DNA of 64,000 nucleotides. Origin: Moraxella caviae. GTDB lineage: Bacteria; Pseudomonadota; Gammaproteobacteria; Pseudomonadales; Moraxellaceae. The translations under genes and the position numbers were made by a program. Below are positions 43,593-53,488 of this stretch, piece by piece; position 1 is the first letter of the stretch; each line of letters starts with the position of its first letter. The notes under the pieces are model-generated. The model ran no database searches. It was not told where the DNA came from and saw only the letters and a list, made by a program, of their open reading frames with translations. The stretch spans positions 8,940-72,939 of the forward strand of contig NZ_MUXU01000010.1 of NCBI RefSeq assembly GCF_002014985.1, given 5' to 3'.

Positions 43593-44066
43593 ATGACGTT
43601 GTTTGCCTTTTCTTTGAGCGCGCCATTCACCCAAACCAAAACTCACGCACCACACACCGCAAGTCATTCCTTTTCTTGCGCCAAATTTTGGCTGATGCTG
43701 TGCGCTGTGCTGATGACGCTGGCATCTGCCGAAGCGCAAGCAACGCCACGATTTATCAAGGCGACAGGCACATCAAACCATGCTGCGCTCAGCGTCAGCA
43801 AGTACGAAGCCGCCTTAATCCAAGTGCTTGGCGAAATCTGCCCGTCCATGCTTGGCAGCAACGAGCGTGTACAATTCGCCCACGCTTATAACCGCCAACT
43901 GCGCGCCTTTATCCCCACCAGCGCCGACCCGCACGAAACCTTGCGCCTGCTGAGCAGCGAGCCTGAATACCGCGCCACTTTGCACAACGTACGCGCATGG
44001 ACGGCAAGCTACCCACGCCACGAAAATCAAGCGCTATGCCGAGAATTTGCGCAAATGTATTTATAA
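43593..44066 (+). CDS. Exported hypothetical protein
   Basis: 157 aa from the ATG at 43593; an upstream in-frame start at 43542 is possible. A hydrophobic segment CAKFWLMLCAVLMTLASAEA followed by QATP is a likely signal peptide, though it begins about 30 residues in. The mature part (RFIKATGTSNHAALSVSKYE, GEICPSMLGSNERVQFAHAY and ALCREFAQMYL) has conserved-looking Cys, helix-forming and small: perhaps one disulfide. I do not recognise the family. It ends at a terminator at 44087. Confidence 0.65.
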   Translation: MTLFAFSLSAPFTQTKTHAPHTASHSFSCAKFWLMLCAVLMTLASAEAQATPRFIKATGTSNHAALSVSKYEAALIQVLGEICPSMLGSNERVQFAHAYNRQLRAFIPTSADPHETLRLLSSEPEYRATLHNVRAWTASYPRHENQALCREFAQMYL

Positions 44067-44086
44067 GTCAATCACAACCCATCTGT

Positions 44087-44120
44087 AAACGCCGCCGATG
44101 TAAAATTGGTGGCGTTTTTT
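44087..44120 (+). terminator. Intrinsic terminator
   Basis: Ten-bp stem AAACGCCGCC/GGTGGCGTTT (one G-U pair) followed by a T-rich tract. Confidence 0.8.
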
Positions 44121-44249
44121 ACTTTTTGGCAAATAAATTGTTTAGTCAATTCACCCAATTTTCACTCATCTGTTTTTAAACGAACAAAACCATATTGCCA
44201 AGCCAAACTCTAAATAAATCAATAAACCCAATCATAAAATACACTTTAA

Positions 44250-45362
<1,113 letters not shown>

Positions 45363-45395
45363 GCCGCCAATCGTTTTAGTCAATTTAACAACTCT

Positions 45396-45428
45396 AAGCA
45401 AGTCTTGACGCTCAAGGCTTGCTTTTTT
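45396..45428 (+). terminator. hemB intrinsic terminator
   Basis: Stem AAGCAAG/CTTGCTT with inner CTTGA/TCAAG and a run of six T. The rest of the gap to maeB (45429-45662) is A/T-rich and contains an extended -10, TGCTAGAAT at about 45600-45608. Confidence 0.8.
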
Positions 45429-45662
45429 GTGGTACATTTTCATGCTTTTTTATTCACCACATTTAAATGCACTTCATTTAAATACAATTTTAACGCACTC
45501 GCCATAATCACCCATGCTCACCGCCTGTTTCATCATTAAATTTATCGTGAAATTTTCCCCAAAGATTTGCGTTTTAACCTAGCACCACCCCAAAAATCAT
45601 GCTAGAATGTGAAAGCATTTGCGCAAGATTAGCGCACCAACCACAACCAACGGAAAATTATC

Positions 45663-47960
45663 ATGTCAGAACAAAAATCCGCTGAACAACAGCAGTTTGA
45701 GCAAAACGCCCTACACTACCACGAACACCCACGTCCGGGTAAAATCAGCGTTACCCCAACCAAGCAAATCGCCAACCAACGCGACTTGGCGCTGGCTTAT
45801 TCTCCGGGTGTGGCAGTGCCTTGTCTTGAAATTGAAAAAGACCCAAAACTTGCCGCCAAATACACCGCACGCGCAAACCTTGTTGGCGTAATCACCAACG
45901 GTACCGCCGTGCTTGGACTTGGCAACATCGGCGCGCTGGCATCAAAACCTGTGATGGAAGGTAAAGGCGTACTGTTCAAAAAATTCGCTGGCATTGACGT
46001 GTTTGACATTGAAATCAACGAACACGACCCAGATAAGTTCATCGAAACCGTTGCCAGCCTTGAGCCAACATTCGGCGGCATCAACCTAGAAGACATCAAA
46101 GCGCCAGAATGTTTCAAAATTGAGCGTGAATTGCGCGAAAAAATGAACATTCCTGTGTTTCATGACGACCAGCACGGTACAGCAATCATCTCCGCCGCCG
46201 CACTGCTAAACGCCCTACAGCTTAACGGCAAAAAAATTGAAGACATCACTTTGGTTTGCTCAGGCGCAGGCGCAGCAGCGATTTCTTGCCTTGATTTGGT
46301 GGTGGCACTGGGTGCGAAAAAAGAAAACATCTATGTGCTTGATTCTAAAGGCGTAATTACCGCCAGCCGTGAAAATCTTGACGAATCAAAACAACGCTAC
46401 GCTCGCGACACCGACAAAACCACGCTGGCAGAAGTGATGGTGGACGCAGACGTATTTCTTGGCTTGTCAGGCCCCGGCGTGGTCAGCCAAGACATGGTGC
46501 GCAGCATGGCAAAAGACCCAATCATCTTTGCGCTTGCCAACCCAACGCCAGAAATCATGCCAGAGCTTGCGCACGCAGTACGCTCAGACGTCATCATGGC
46601 GACTGGCCGCTCGGATTATCCAAACCAAGTGAACAACGCCTTGTGCTTCCCTTATATTTTCCGTGGCGCGCTGGACGTGGGCGCAACCACCGTGAATGAA
46701 GAAATGAAGCTGGCTTGTGTACACGCCATCGCAGCCATGGCACACACCGAATCACAAGACTTAGACAGCACAGGTAAAACCGCCAAGTCGTTCGGTCGTG
46801 ATTATCTGATTCCCGGCCCACTTGAGCCAAATTTGATTCTGGAAATCGCCCCAGCCGTTGCCAAAGCAGCGATGGATACTGGCGTGGCAACCTTGCCAAT
46901 CAGCGATTTTGACGCTTATCGCCAAAAACTGTCTGAATTTGTGTACAACACCGCCTTGGCGATGAAACCAATCTTTAACAAAGCCAAAGCCGATCCAAAA
47001 CGTATCGTATACGCAGAAGGCGAAGACATCAACGTACTGCGCGCGGTACAAGTGGTGGTGGACGAGCAAATCGCTACGCCGATTTTGATTGGTCGCCCTG
47101 ATGTCATCAACAAAGAAATTGAAGATTTGGGTCTGCGTTTGGTAGATGGCGAAAACATCACCATCATCGATCCGCACACCAACCCACGCTACGAAGATTA
47201 CTGGAAGCACTACTACGAGCAAAACAAACGCAATGGCGTGAGTGTCGAGCTGGCACGCCGTGATGTGCGCCGTAAGACAAGTTTGCACAGTGCGCTGATG
47301 GTAGAGCTTGGCGATGCTGACGGCATGATTTGTGGCACATTCGGCTTCTACCATCTGCATCTAAACTATGTGCGCCGCGTGATTGATAAGCGTGAAGGCG
47401 TCAGCGGTCTGTATGCGATGAACGCCATTTTGATGCAAAACCGCAACCTATTCATCGCTGATACTTATATCAACGAAGACCCAACCGCTGAAGAGCTTGC
47501 CGAAATGACCGTATTGGCAGCCGAAAGTGTGCGCCGTTTTGGTATCACGCCGCGCGTTGCCCTGCTGTCGCATTCAAACTTTGGCACATCAGACCGTGAG
47601 TCTGCCGCCAAAATGCGCAGAGTTCACGACCTATTGACCGAGATGAATGTGGACTTTGAATTTGATGGCGAAATGCACGGCGATGCTGCGCTGGACGAGC
47701 GTATCCGTGAGCAAAGCTATCCATTTAGCACGCTCAAAGGCTCGGCAAACTTGCTGATTTTGCCAACGCTTGACGCAGCAAACATCGCCTTTAACTTGCT
47801 AAAAACCGCCACAGGTTCGGCAGCGATTGGCCCAATCCTACTGGGTGCGGACAAACCTGCGCACATCTTGACGCCATCAGCCACCGCGCGCCGCATTGTA
47901 AACATGACGGCATTGACCGTGGCAGACGTACAAGACCTAGAGCGCAAAAACAACGCCTAA
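45663..47960 (+). CDS. maeB: NADP-dependent malic enzyme MaeB
   Basis: 765 aa, the two-domain form. Residues about 1-430 are the malic enzyme: [30 protein letters not shown] and [15 protein letters not shown] (NADP site). Residues about 440-765 are a phosphotransacetylase-like domain ([15 protein letters not shown], then [20 protein letters not shown]) that regulates rather than catalyses in E. coli MaeB. It makes pyruvate, CO2 and NADPH from malate. Monocistronic with an extended -10 promoter about 55 bp upstream and a terminator at 47976. Confidence 0.97.
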   Translation: MSEQKSAEQQQFEQNALHYHEHPRPGKISVTPTKQIANQRDLALAYSPGVAVPCLEIEKDPKLAAKYTARANLVGVITNGTAVLGLGNIGALASKPVMEGKGVLFKKFAGIDVFDIEINEHDPDKFIETVASLEPTFGGINLEDIKAPECFKIERELREKMNIPVFHDDQHGTAIISAAALLNALQLNGKKIEDITLVCSGAGAAAISCLDLVVALGAKKENIYVLDSKGVITASRENLDESKQRYARDTDKTTLAEVMVDADVFLGLSGPGVVSQDMVRSMAKDPIIFALANPTPEIMPELAHAVRSDVIMATGRSDYPNQVNNALCFPYIFRGALDVGATTVNEEMKLACVHAIAAMAHTESQDLDSTGKTAKSFGRDYLIPGPLEPNLILEIAPAVAKAAMDTGVATLPISDFDAYRQKLSEFVYNTALAMKPIFNKAKADPKRIVYAEGEDINVLRAVQVVVDEQIATPILIGRPDVINKEIEDLGLRLVDGENITIIDPHTNPRYEDYWKHYYEQNKRNGVSVELARRDVRRKTSLHSALMVELGDADGMICGTFGFYHLHLNYVRRVIDKREGVSGLYAMNAILMQNRNLFIADTYINEDPTAEELAEMTVLAAESVRRFGITPRVALLSHSNFGTSDRESAAKMRRVHDLLTEMNVDFEFDGEMHGDAALDERIREQSYPFSTLKGSANLLILPTLDAANIAFNLLKTATGSAAIGPILLGADKPAHILTPSATARRIVNMTALTVADVQDLERKNNA

Positions 47961-47975
47961 ACCTTGCGCAAAACA

Positions 47976-48006
47976 AAAGCACCGATTTATGTCGGTGCTT
48001 TTTTTG
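47976..48006 (+). terminator. maeB intrinsic terminator
   Basis: Ten-bp stem AAAGCACCGA/TCGGTGCTTT plus a run of seven T. Confidence 0.9.
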
Positions 48007-48083
48007 GTTTTGGTAAAATTGATTGGGTTTGTAGTATTGTAAATTGCATAGCTAAATTGCACAACCACTTGATTTACAAGAAT

Positions 48084-49112
48084 TCAACCCTGCGCTTTTC
48101 GCCACGCCAGCATATGCTGCACATCTGCGTCAATGCCTGCTTTGAGCGAATCCAAACCATCATAATGACGCTCACCATGCAAATAATGCAAAAATTCCAC
48201 TTTTAGCACCTTGCCGTACAAATCGCCTGCAAATTCTGGCAAATGCACTTCTAGGCGCTCTTGTGTTCCATTGACACTTGGGCGTGTGCCAACGCTCACC
48301 GCCCCCAAAAGACTGTGCGGCTTTGTGCCTTGAATGCCAGTTTTACCATCTTTGGCGAAATTTTGCCACGCCAGCGGTGTACCAGCTGCTTGAAAATCAC
48401 TCGGCTTGCTTGGCGCATTGCAAGCAGCCGCACCATCAAGCACAAACACATCGGCAGCAAACACGCCTTGCAAGGCGGCTTTTTTACGATTCAGGGCGAT
48501 ATTTGCCGTTGGAAAATCAAGCGTGCGCCCAATTTGATCGCCATGCACCACTTCGCCTGTGATGGCATAATCTCGCCCCAAAAGCTGGCTAGCCTGCGCC
48601 AAATCACCCTGCGCCAAAGCGTGTCTGATGGCTGTAGAGCTGACTCGCTCACCTGCCGCCAAAACGCTCGGCAGCTGATCCACACCAAAACCCGCCTGCT
48701 GCAAAAACGCACGGTCGCCCATGCGGTCATGCCCAAAGCGAAAATCATCGCCCAGCACCAAATCCACCACGCCAAGCACACGCAAAAGTTTGGCAAATTG
48801 CGCCGCCGACAGCGAACGAAACGCTTCATCAAAGCGTGCCACCAGCAAATAATCAATGCCGCACTGAGCAATGAGCGCCGCTTTTTCGGATAAATTGGTC
48901 AAACGTGCTGGCGGATTGTCCGCTTGGAAAAATTCGCGCGGCTGCGGCTCAAACACCATCACCGCTGATTTTAGGTTTTTTTGCTGGGCGTGCGCCACCA
49001 ATGCCCCAAGCAATGCCTGATGTCCCAAATGCACGCCATCGTAATTGCCAATGGTGAGCGCAAGTGGCGGCAGCTGTACAGAAAAATCAGGGGTGAGCGA
49101 CAAAATTTGCAT
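48084..49112 (-). CDS. ribF: Bifunctional riboflavin kinase/FAD synthetase RibF
   Basis: 342 aa. The FAD synthetase half starts LTIGNYDGVHLGHQALLGAL (nucleotidyltransferase HxGH) and includes STAIRHALAQGDLAQAS; the kinase half has GEVVHGDQIGRTLDFPTANI and a C-terminal AFEFLHYLHGERHYDG-like region (KVEFLHYLHGERHYDGLDSL). It makes FMN and FAD. The kinase half has a roughly 35-residue polar insert (residues about 235-265). It is usually followed by ileS-lspA; here it converges with maeB and stands alone. Confidence 0.95.
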   Translation of the reverse strand: MQILSLTPDFSVQLPPLALTIGNYDGVHLGHQALLGALVAHAQQKNLKSAVMVFEPQPREFFQADNPPARLTNLSEKAALIAQCGIDYLLVARFDEAFRSLSAAQFAKLLRVLGVVDLVLGDDFRFGHDRMGDRAFLQQAGFGVDQLPSVLAAGERVSSTAIRHALAQGDLAQASQLLGRDYAITGEVVHGDQIGRTLDFPTANIALNRKKAALQGVFAADVFVLDGAAACNAPSKPSDFQAAGTPLAWQNFAKDGKTGIQGTKPHSLLGAVSVGTRPSVNGTQERLEVHLPEFAGDLYGKVLKVEFLHYLHGERHYDGLDSLKAGIDADVQHMLAWRKAQG

Positions 49113-49315
49113 GATGGTTGGTGCTAAGTGAAAAATTTAAACGCCCACTGCCAGCGATGGCAAATCAGCGCACGAAATCAAACCGCTTATTATAGGCGAA
49201 ATTTTACCGCAGGGCAATTTTTACCGCCCACTGTTGCCACGATTTACGCCATAAACCCATCAAACACGAACCAAATGGCGCAAATCAGTCAGCGTACATC
49301 AAGCGACAAATCCCA

Positions 49316-49963
49316 TCACTGCTTTTGGTGCATGGCGTCAATGTATAACGATTGCGTTTTTTGTGCAGCTTTGTCTTGGGCGATTTCATTGGCGGTTTTG
49401 GCGGTCGGTGCAAGCCCTTTAATCAGTGGCAACTCATTGATATTACAACGTTTTCTCACCGCAAGACTGACAGGCACCATGCGCGCAAATTCAAACAAAT
49501 GCAGCCACATTTCTTCACCGCCGTCAAATTCTTCGGCATCATCAAGACGAATGGCGGCAATCTGCGCCAAATCTCGCAGCAGCTCTTCTTCGTCCTTGCT
49601 TGGCGTAATGCCCGCCACGCCAATGCCTGTCAAATAACCGCCCGCCCAATCCTTAAGCGCCAGCACACGCTCATACAGCTCATGCTCATCGTCAGGCACC
49701 AGCGGCTCGTAGGCGTAGGCATCGTCTTTGTCCTTGAGCGCAAAACTCACATCTTCTGCATACTCCGCCAAAAGCTCAAGCGCGCGCTCATTCGGCACAT
49801 CAAAGCTCAGCTCTTCTAGCACACGCTGCCAGCCTTCTGCGTCAGGCGCATTGCAAGCCGTCATAATGCCTGTCATCAAGCCATGCAGCTCGCTGATGGT
49901 GATATCCGTCCAGTCGCTAAACGCTGCCGTCCAGTCGTCCCAGCCTGACATAAAATCGCTCAT
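49316..49963 (-). CDS. UPF0149 family protein, YgfB-like
   Basis: 215 aa from the ATG at 49963, preceded by GGAGAG. Family pattern: ITISELHGLMTGIMTACNAP near the start, DWAGGYLTGIGVAGI in the middle and EEMWLHLFEFARMVPVSLAV later. It stands divergent to the ZapB-like/zapA pair, the same synteny as ygfB-zapA in other gammaproteobacteria, which supports a YgfB identity. In P. aeruginosa YgfB acts on ampDh3 expression; whether that holds here is unknown. Confidence 0.88.
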   Translation of the reverse strand: MSDFMSGWDDWTAAFSDWTDITISELHGLMTGIMTACNAPDAEGWQRVLEELSFDVPNERALELLAEYAEDVSFALKDKDDAYAYEPLVPDDEHELYERVLALKDWAGGYLTGIGVAGITPSKDEEELLRDLAQIAAIRLDDAEEFDGGEEMWLHLFEFARMVPVSLAVRKRCNINELPLIKGLAPTAKTANEIAQDKAAQKTQSLYIDAMHQKQ

Positions 49964-50406
49964 AATCTCTCCGTTTTGCTTAGATTTGATGGGTTTTTGT
50001 GATGGTTTTTGTGGTAATTTCTGCGATGGTTTTTGCAATGATTTACAGCAAGTTTGCCGTGATTTTCAATGAATTTGGCAATGATTTTTGATAAATTGAC
50101 TGACAATTTTTTAGTTTAAATTACCGTTTATCGGCAAATTTTTCAGCCGACAAATTTTCAGCCGCCAGCTTATCAAACCGCCAATGCTTCAGTCGTCAAT
50201 TTTCAGCCGCTAATTTCAAACCGCTCATTCATCGCACATCTACTCTAAATGCGTGCATTTTGGCAAAACACAAGAGCGCAGGCAAATTTTATCTTACTCA
50301 TCTAGCCAAAATCCAAGTCTGCCATCTTAAATCCACTTTGACAGCCCGTTCACGCCACGAAAAAACGGGAATTTTGCGGCAAATTTACACCAACACTCTA
50401 TGAATT
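49964..50406. other. Gene-free A/T-rich divergent gap
   Basis: About 440 bp before the zapB-like promoter. Contains loose direct repeats of TTTTCAGCCG (at about 50139, 50156 and 50200). No gene, RNA or terminator is recognised. Confidence 0.4.
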
Positions 50407-50435
50407 TTAACAAAAAATTGATAATATGGTATCAT
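50407..50435 (+). promoter_or_regulatory. Promoter of the ZapB-like/zapA unit
   Basis: TTAACA, a 17-bp spacer, TATCAT, about 30 bp before the ATG at 50467. Confidence 0.55.
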
Positions 50436-50466
50436 AACACCATCGTCTTATTTGCAAGGATTTTTT

Positions 50467-50826
50467 ATGTTAAACCAACTACAAACGCTTGAGCAAACCG
50501 TCTTAGAGCTCAAAAAACAGCACAATTACACCGCCACCGAGCTTGCCAATCTCAAACACAAAATGGCAAATGACGACAGTCCGCACATCATCACCGATTT
50601 GCAAAATCGCCTTGCTCAAGCCACGCAAGATTTAAATGCACAAGCCAAACAAAGCGAACAGCTGGAGCAATCTCGCAACGCTCTGCAAGCACAAATTGAA
50701 ACTTTGATTGAAGAAAATCAATCACTTATCAAGCAAAATCAAGAACTTAAAGACAAAAACGCCTTGGCAATTTCACGCGCTGAAATCATTCAAGAATGGC
50801 TTAGCAAAATTGACAAACAAGCCTAA
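50467..50826 (+). CDS. ZapB-like coiled-coil protein (TIGR02449-type position)
   Basis: 119 aa from the ATG at 50467, with AAGGA six bp upstream. Nearly the whole chain is predicted coiled coil: heptads of Leu, Gln, Glu and Asn (QLQTLEQTVLELKKQHNYTA onward). In many gammaproteobacteria a small coiled-coil protein is encoded just before zapA; this fits that place. It probably helps organise the FtsZ ring with ZapA, but coiled-coil similarity alone cannot prove it. 60 bp to zapA. Confidence 0.7.
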   Translation: MLNQLQTLEQTVLELKKQHNYTATELANLKHKMANDDSPHIITDLQNRLAQATQDLNAQAKQSEQLEQSRNALQAQIETLIEENQSLIKQNQELKDKNALAISRAEIIQEWLSKIDKQA

Positions 50827-50886
50827 TTGCGCACATCGCCACAGCCATCAAGGTAATTTTACGCAAGACAATTTCAAGGAAATACC

Positions 50887-51462
50887 ATGAATCACGTTCA
50901 AGCCGCAGCCGCACAAGCCGCCAATCTGACCAGACCTGCTGCACCAAATGCCGCACCAAATGCACTGTCAGAAGCGGTGTCATCAGCCGCACAGCAGCCA
51001 AGTGCCGCCGTTTATGTGCAAAATCAAGCTCAAAATCAAGCAACGCAAACTGCGCACAATCCAGCTGCGCAAACTCAGCAAATCGCCAAACCAGCCGCCG
51101 CACCACAAACGCAAGCCGCTCCAAGCCAAGCTGGTGCAGATTTGCTGGTGAAAGACAAACCTGTGATGAAGCCTGTGGACATCAGCATTTCAGGCACGCC
51201 GCACCGCATCATTTGCCCAAGCGATGAAGTGAAAAACCTAGAAGCCACCGCTGACCACATCAACCAAAAATTGCGCGACATTCGCAAAAACATTCGTGGC
51301 AAAACCCCAACCAACGAAGAACTTTTGGTGTTGCTGTGCCTTGATTTGCACGACCAAGTGCAGCAGCTAAAACACGAAGTGAAATCGCACGAAGACAGCT
51401 CAAGCCAAGCGCTTGCTTTGATTGATAAAATCACCAAAGACGCGCGTTCTGTGCTTAAATAA
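50887..51462 (+). CDS. zapA: Cell division protein ZapA with Ala/Gln-rich N-terminal extension
   Basis: 191 aa. The ZapA domain is residues about 96-191: VDISISGTPHRIICPSDE, EATADHINQKLRDIR and a C-terminal coiled coil (LLVLLCLDLHDQVQQLKHEV). ZapA binds and bundles FtsZ filaments. The first 95 residues (AAAAQAANL, QNQAQNQATQ, PQTQAAPSQA) are low complexity and absent from the roughly 100-aa ZapA of E. coli. AAGGAAATACC precedes the ATG. It ends at a terminator at 51477. Confidence 0.88.
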   Translation: MNHVQAAAAQAANLTRPAAPNAAPNALSEAVSSAAQQPSAAVYVQNQAQNQATQTAHNPAAQTQQIAKPAAAPQTQAAPSQAGADLLVKDKPVMKPVDISISGTPHRIICPSDEVKNLEATADHINQKLRDIRKNIRGKTPTNEELLVLLCLDLHDQVQQLKHEVKSHEDSSSQALALIDKITKDARSVLK

Positions 51463-51476
51463 GCGGATTTACTTAC

Positions 51477-51503
51477 AAAACCTGCCGATGAGTTGGCAGG
51501 TTT
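51477..51503 (+). terminator. zapA intrinsic terminator
   Basis: AAACCTGCC/GGCAGGTTT stem with GATGAGTT loop, then T-run. Confidence 0.85.
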
Positions 51504-51589
51504 TTTATTGTCCATTCAATCACAAATAAACCGCAAACGACAAGCCCAAAATCCCGCCAAACGCTTGACTACAAATTCTTTGCCCATGA

Positions 51590-51617
51590 TTGACAAGATA
51601 TTACGTTTTGTTATAAT
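51590..51617 (+). promoter_or_regulatory. Promoter of the TAXI-TRAP operon
   Basis: TTGACA, a 16-bp spacer, and TATAAT, both hexamers perfect, about 85 bp before the ATG at 51704. It should be a strong sigma-70 promoter. Confidence 0.8.
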
Positions 51618-51703
51618 TTGTATCTAACAATTTTAAGCAATTTTACGCTGTCGTTTGGCGCAGCCATCTTTTAGCCGCCAAACCCAACCATAAGGAAATC
51701 ATC

Positions 51704-52759
51704 ATGCGTTTTTCACTAAAAACTCTAGCCTTTGCCACCGCCTTAACCCTATCTGGCGCAGCACTGACCGCTTGTGGCGAAGATAATAAAACCGAAGCCG
51801 CCGCCGTCAGCGATGACGCACTACAAACCAAATTTGTTACCGTAGGCACAGGCGGTGCGTCTGGCCCCTATAACATCATTGGCACGTCTTTGACCGAAAC
51901 TTATGCCAAATTATTTGGTGTAAACGCCAAAACCCAAACCACTGGTGCATCTGTAGAAAACCTAAATCTTTTGGCGCAAAAGAAACTGGAAATGGCATTT
52001 GTGATGAGCGATGCGCTGAGCGAAGCGGTGGCCGGCACTGGCAATTTCACCGCCAAAATTGACAACGTATCGCAAGTGGCAAGCCTATATCCAAACTATG
52101 TGCAAATCGTTGCGTCTGGCAAATCAGGCATCAAAAGCATTGAAGATCTAAAAGGCAAGCGTGTGGCAGTAGGCGCACAAGGCTCTGGCGTAGAAGTGGC
52201 AACGCGCGCTTTGCTTGAAGGCTTCGGCATCACTTATGCCGACATCAAAGTGGATTATTTGGGCTATGCTGAAGCGGCAGACGGTCTAAAATCAGGCAAG
52301 CTGGACGCGGCGTTTTTGACGAGCGGCATTCCAAACTCATCATTGATGGAGCTTGAGCAAGGCTTTGATTTACAACTGGTTTCTGTGCCGACCGAGCAGC
52401 TAAAAGAAGTTGCCAAAACCAAATCTTTCTTTATTCCGATGGATATTCCAGCGAACACTTATGGCAATGCCCAAGCCGTACCGACCGCTGCCATCTTAAA
52501 TGCACTGGTGGTGCGCAGCGACATCAGCGATGATGATGTGTACAAGCTGACCAAAGCCTTCTTTGAAAATCTTGACACGCTAAAAAATGCTCACCAAGCA
52601 GCAAATGACATCAGCGTTGCCAATGCGCAAAACGGCTTGGTTGCACCGCTGCACGCAGGCGCAAAACGCTACTATGACGAAGTGGCTGCCGCACAAACTT
52701 CCGCACCAGCCGAAGCTGAAGCTGCCGCCAATGCTGACGCTGAAAGCAGCGACAAATAA
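51704..52759 (+). CDS. TAXI-family TRAP transporter solute-binding lipoprotein
   Basis: 351 aa. Signal peptide with lipobox ALTAC (C24). The TAXI fold starts TVGTGGASGPYNIIGTSLTE, the ligand-binding glycine/serine loop, and contains KKLEMAFVMSDALSEAV and LKGKRVAVGAQGSGVEVATR. A Glu/Ala-rich tail of about 25 residues ends the protein. It captures a solute (glutamate- or carboxylate-like in the few studied cases; unknown here) and delivers it to the fused permease encoded downstream. AAGGAAATC precedes the ATG. Confidence 0.93.
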   Translation: MRFSLKTLAFATALTLSGAALTACGEDNKTEAAAVSDDALQTKFVTVGTGGASGPYNIIGTSLTETYAKLFGVNAKTQTTGASVENLNLLAQKKLEMAFVMSDALSEAVAGTGNFTAKIDNVSQVASLYPNYVQIVASGKSGIKSIEDLKGKRVAVGAQGSGVEVATRALLEGFGITYADIKVDYLGYAEAADGLKSGKLDAAFLTSGIPNSSLMELEQGFDLQLVSVPTEQLKEVAKTKSFFIPMDIPANTYGNAQAVPTAAILNALVVRSDISDDDVYKLTKAFFENLDTLKNAHQAANDISVANAQNGLVAPLHAGAKRYYDEVAAAQTSAPAEAEAAANADAESSDK

Positions 52760-52768
52760 TTCACGCGC

Positions 52769-53266
52769 GTGAAACGTCATTTTACCGCCACAATCGCACG
52801 TTGTGTTGTGATTGTGGCGTGTTTTTTCGTTGTGGCTGTGGGCGTATTTTGGCGCACGCCTGCCGTGGTTTTGCGCACGCCAAACGATGAATTTCACTGC
52901 CGCTTGGCGCACGATTTTTCGCTCAAATGGCGACATTCGGTAGAAAAGCAGCTGTGGCAAGAAAATTACACCCAACAAGGCGATAAACTGCTACTGACCA
53001 GCACTTATATCCAAAGTTTTGGCGCAGGCACGCCAAGCACAGGCACGCCGATATCCGCCCCACAAGGCTACACAGGTCAGCGTGTGGATTTGGCGCTTGA
53101 TGTGCTAAATTGGGTAGTGTCTGACAACATGGCGGGCGAAATCATCAGCGCAGACGGACGCTTTGCCATCGCCAAAAAATTGCCTGATTATACCGAAGTG
53201 CAAATCAAGCCAGCCACTTTAAACGCATGGCAACGCCTTTGGATTGCGCCTTGCCCTGCCGAATAA
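52769..53266 (+). CDS. DUF1850 protein of the TAXI-TRAP operon
   Basis: 165 aa from a GTG start. One N-terminal hydrophobic segment (CVVIVACFFVVAVGVFW), then the DUF1850 pattern with SLKWRHSVEKQLWQENY and a final LWIAPCPAE. DUF1850 genes occur almost only with TAXI-TRAP transporters; the role is unknown. It follows the binding-protein gene by 9 bp. Confidence 0.85.
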   Translation: MKRHFTATIARCVVIVACFFVVAVGVFWRTPAVVLRTPNDEFHCRLAHDFSLKWRHSVEKQLWQENYTQQGDKLLLTSTYIQSFGAGTPSTGTPISAPQGYTGQRVDLALDVLNWVVSDNMAGEIISADGRFAIAKKLPDYTEVQIKPATLNAWQRLWIAPCPAE

Positions 53267-53410
53267 AGCCGCTGGTAAATCGGCTTGATAAACCAACTGG
53301 GCAAATTGGCTGGGCAAATTGACTAGATAAATCAACTTGGCAAATTGGTTTAATAAAAACTGACAAAATCACGCCAATTTCAACCCACGCTCAACTGACA
53401 ATCAATCAAG

Positions 53411-53430
53411 CAACCAACCAACCAACCAAC
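53411..53430. repeat. (CAAC)5 tetranucleotide repeat
   Basis: Five perfect CAAC units followed by AACCC, in the 222-bp gap between the DUF1850 gene and the TRAP permease gene, about 58 bp before the permease ATG. The same gap has repeated GGCAAATTG words at 53296-53346. Confidence 0.75.
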
Positions 53431-53488
53431 AACCCATAATTAAAAAATCTCATCAATCCCGCCTGAACACTTTTGTGCAAGGATTTTT

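Noticed and set aside
43390..43626. 78-codon minus-strand frame in the gap before the exported hypothetical gene
   Set aside because: No ribosome site, mixed composition, and it overlaps the promoter region and start of the plus-strand gene.
45619..45891. 90-codon frame overlapping the start of maeB
   Set aside because: Alternate-frame shadow of the maeB 5' end; maeB is unambiguous.
51463..51589. Possible 6S RNA after zapA
   Set aside because: Only a simple terminator hairpin is visible; no long, bulged hairpin of about 180 nt could be recognised.
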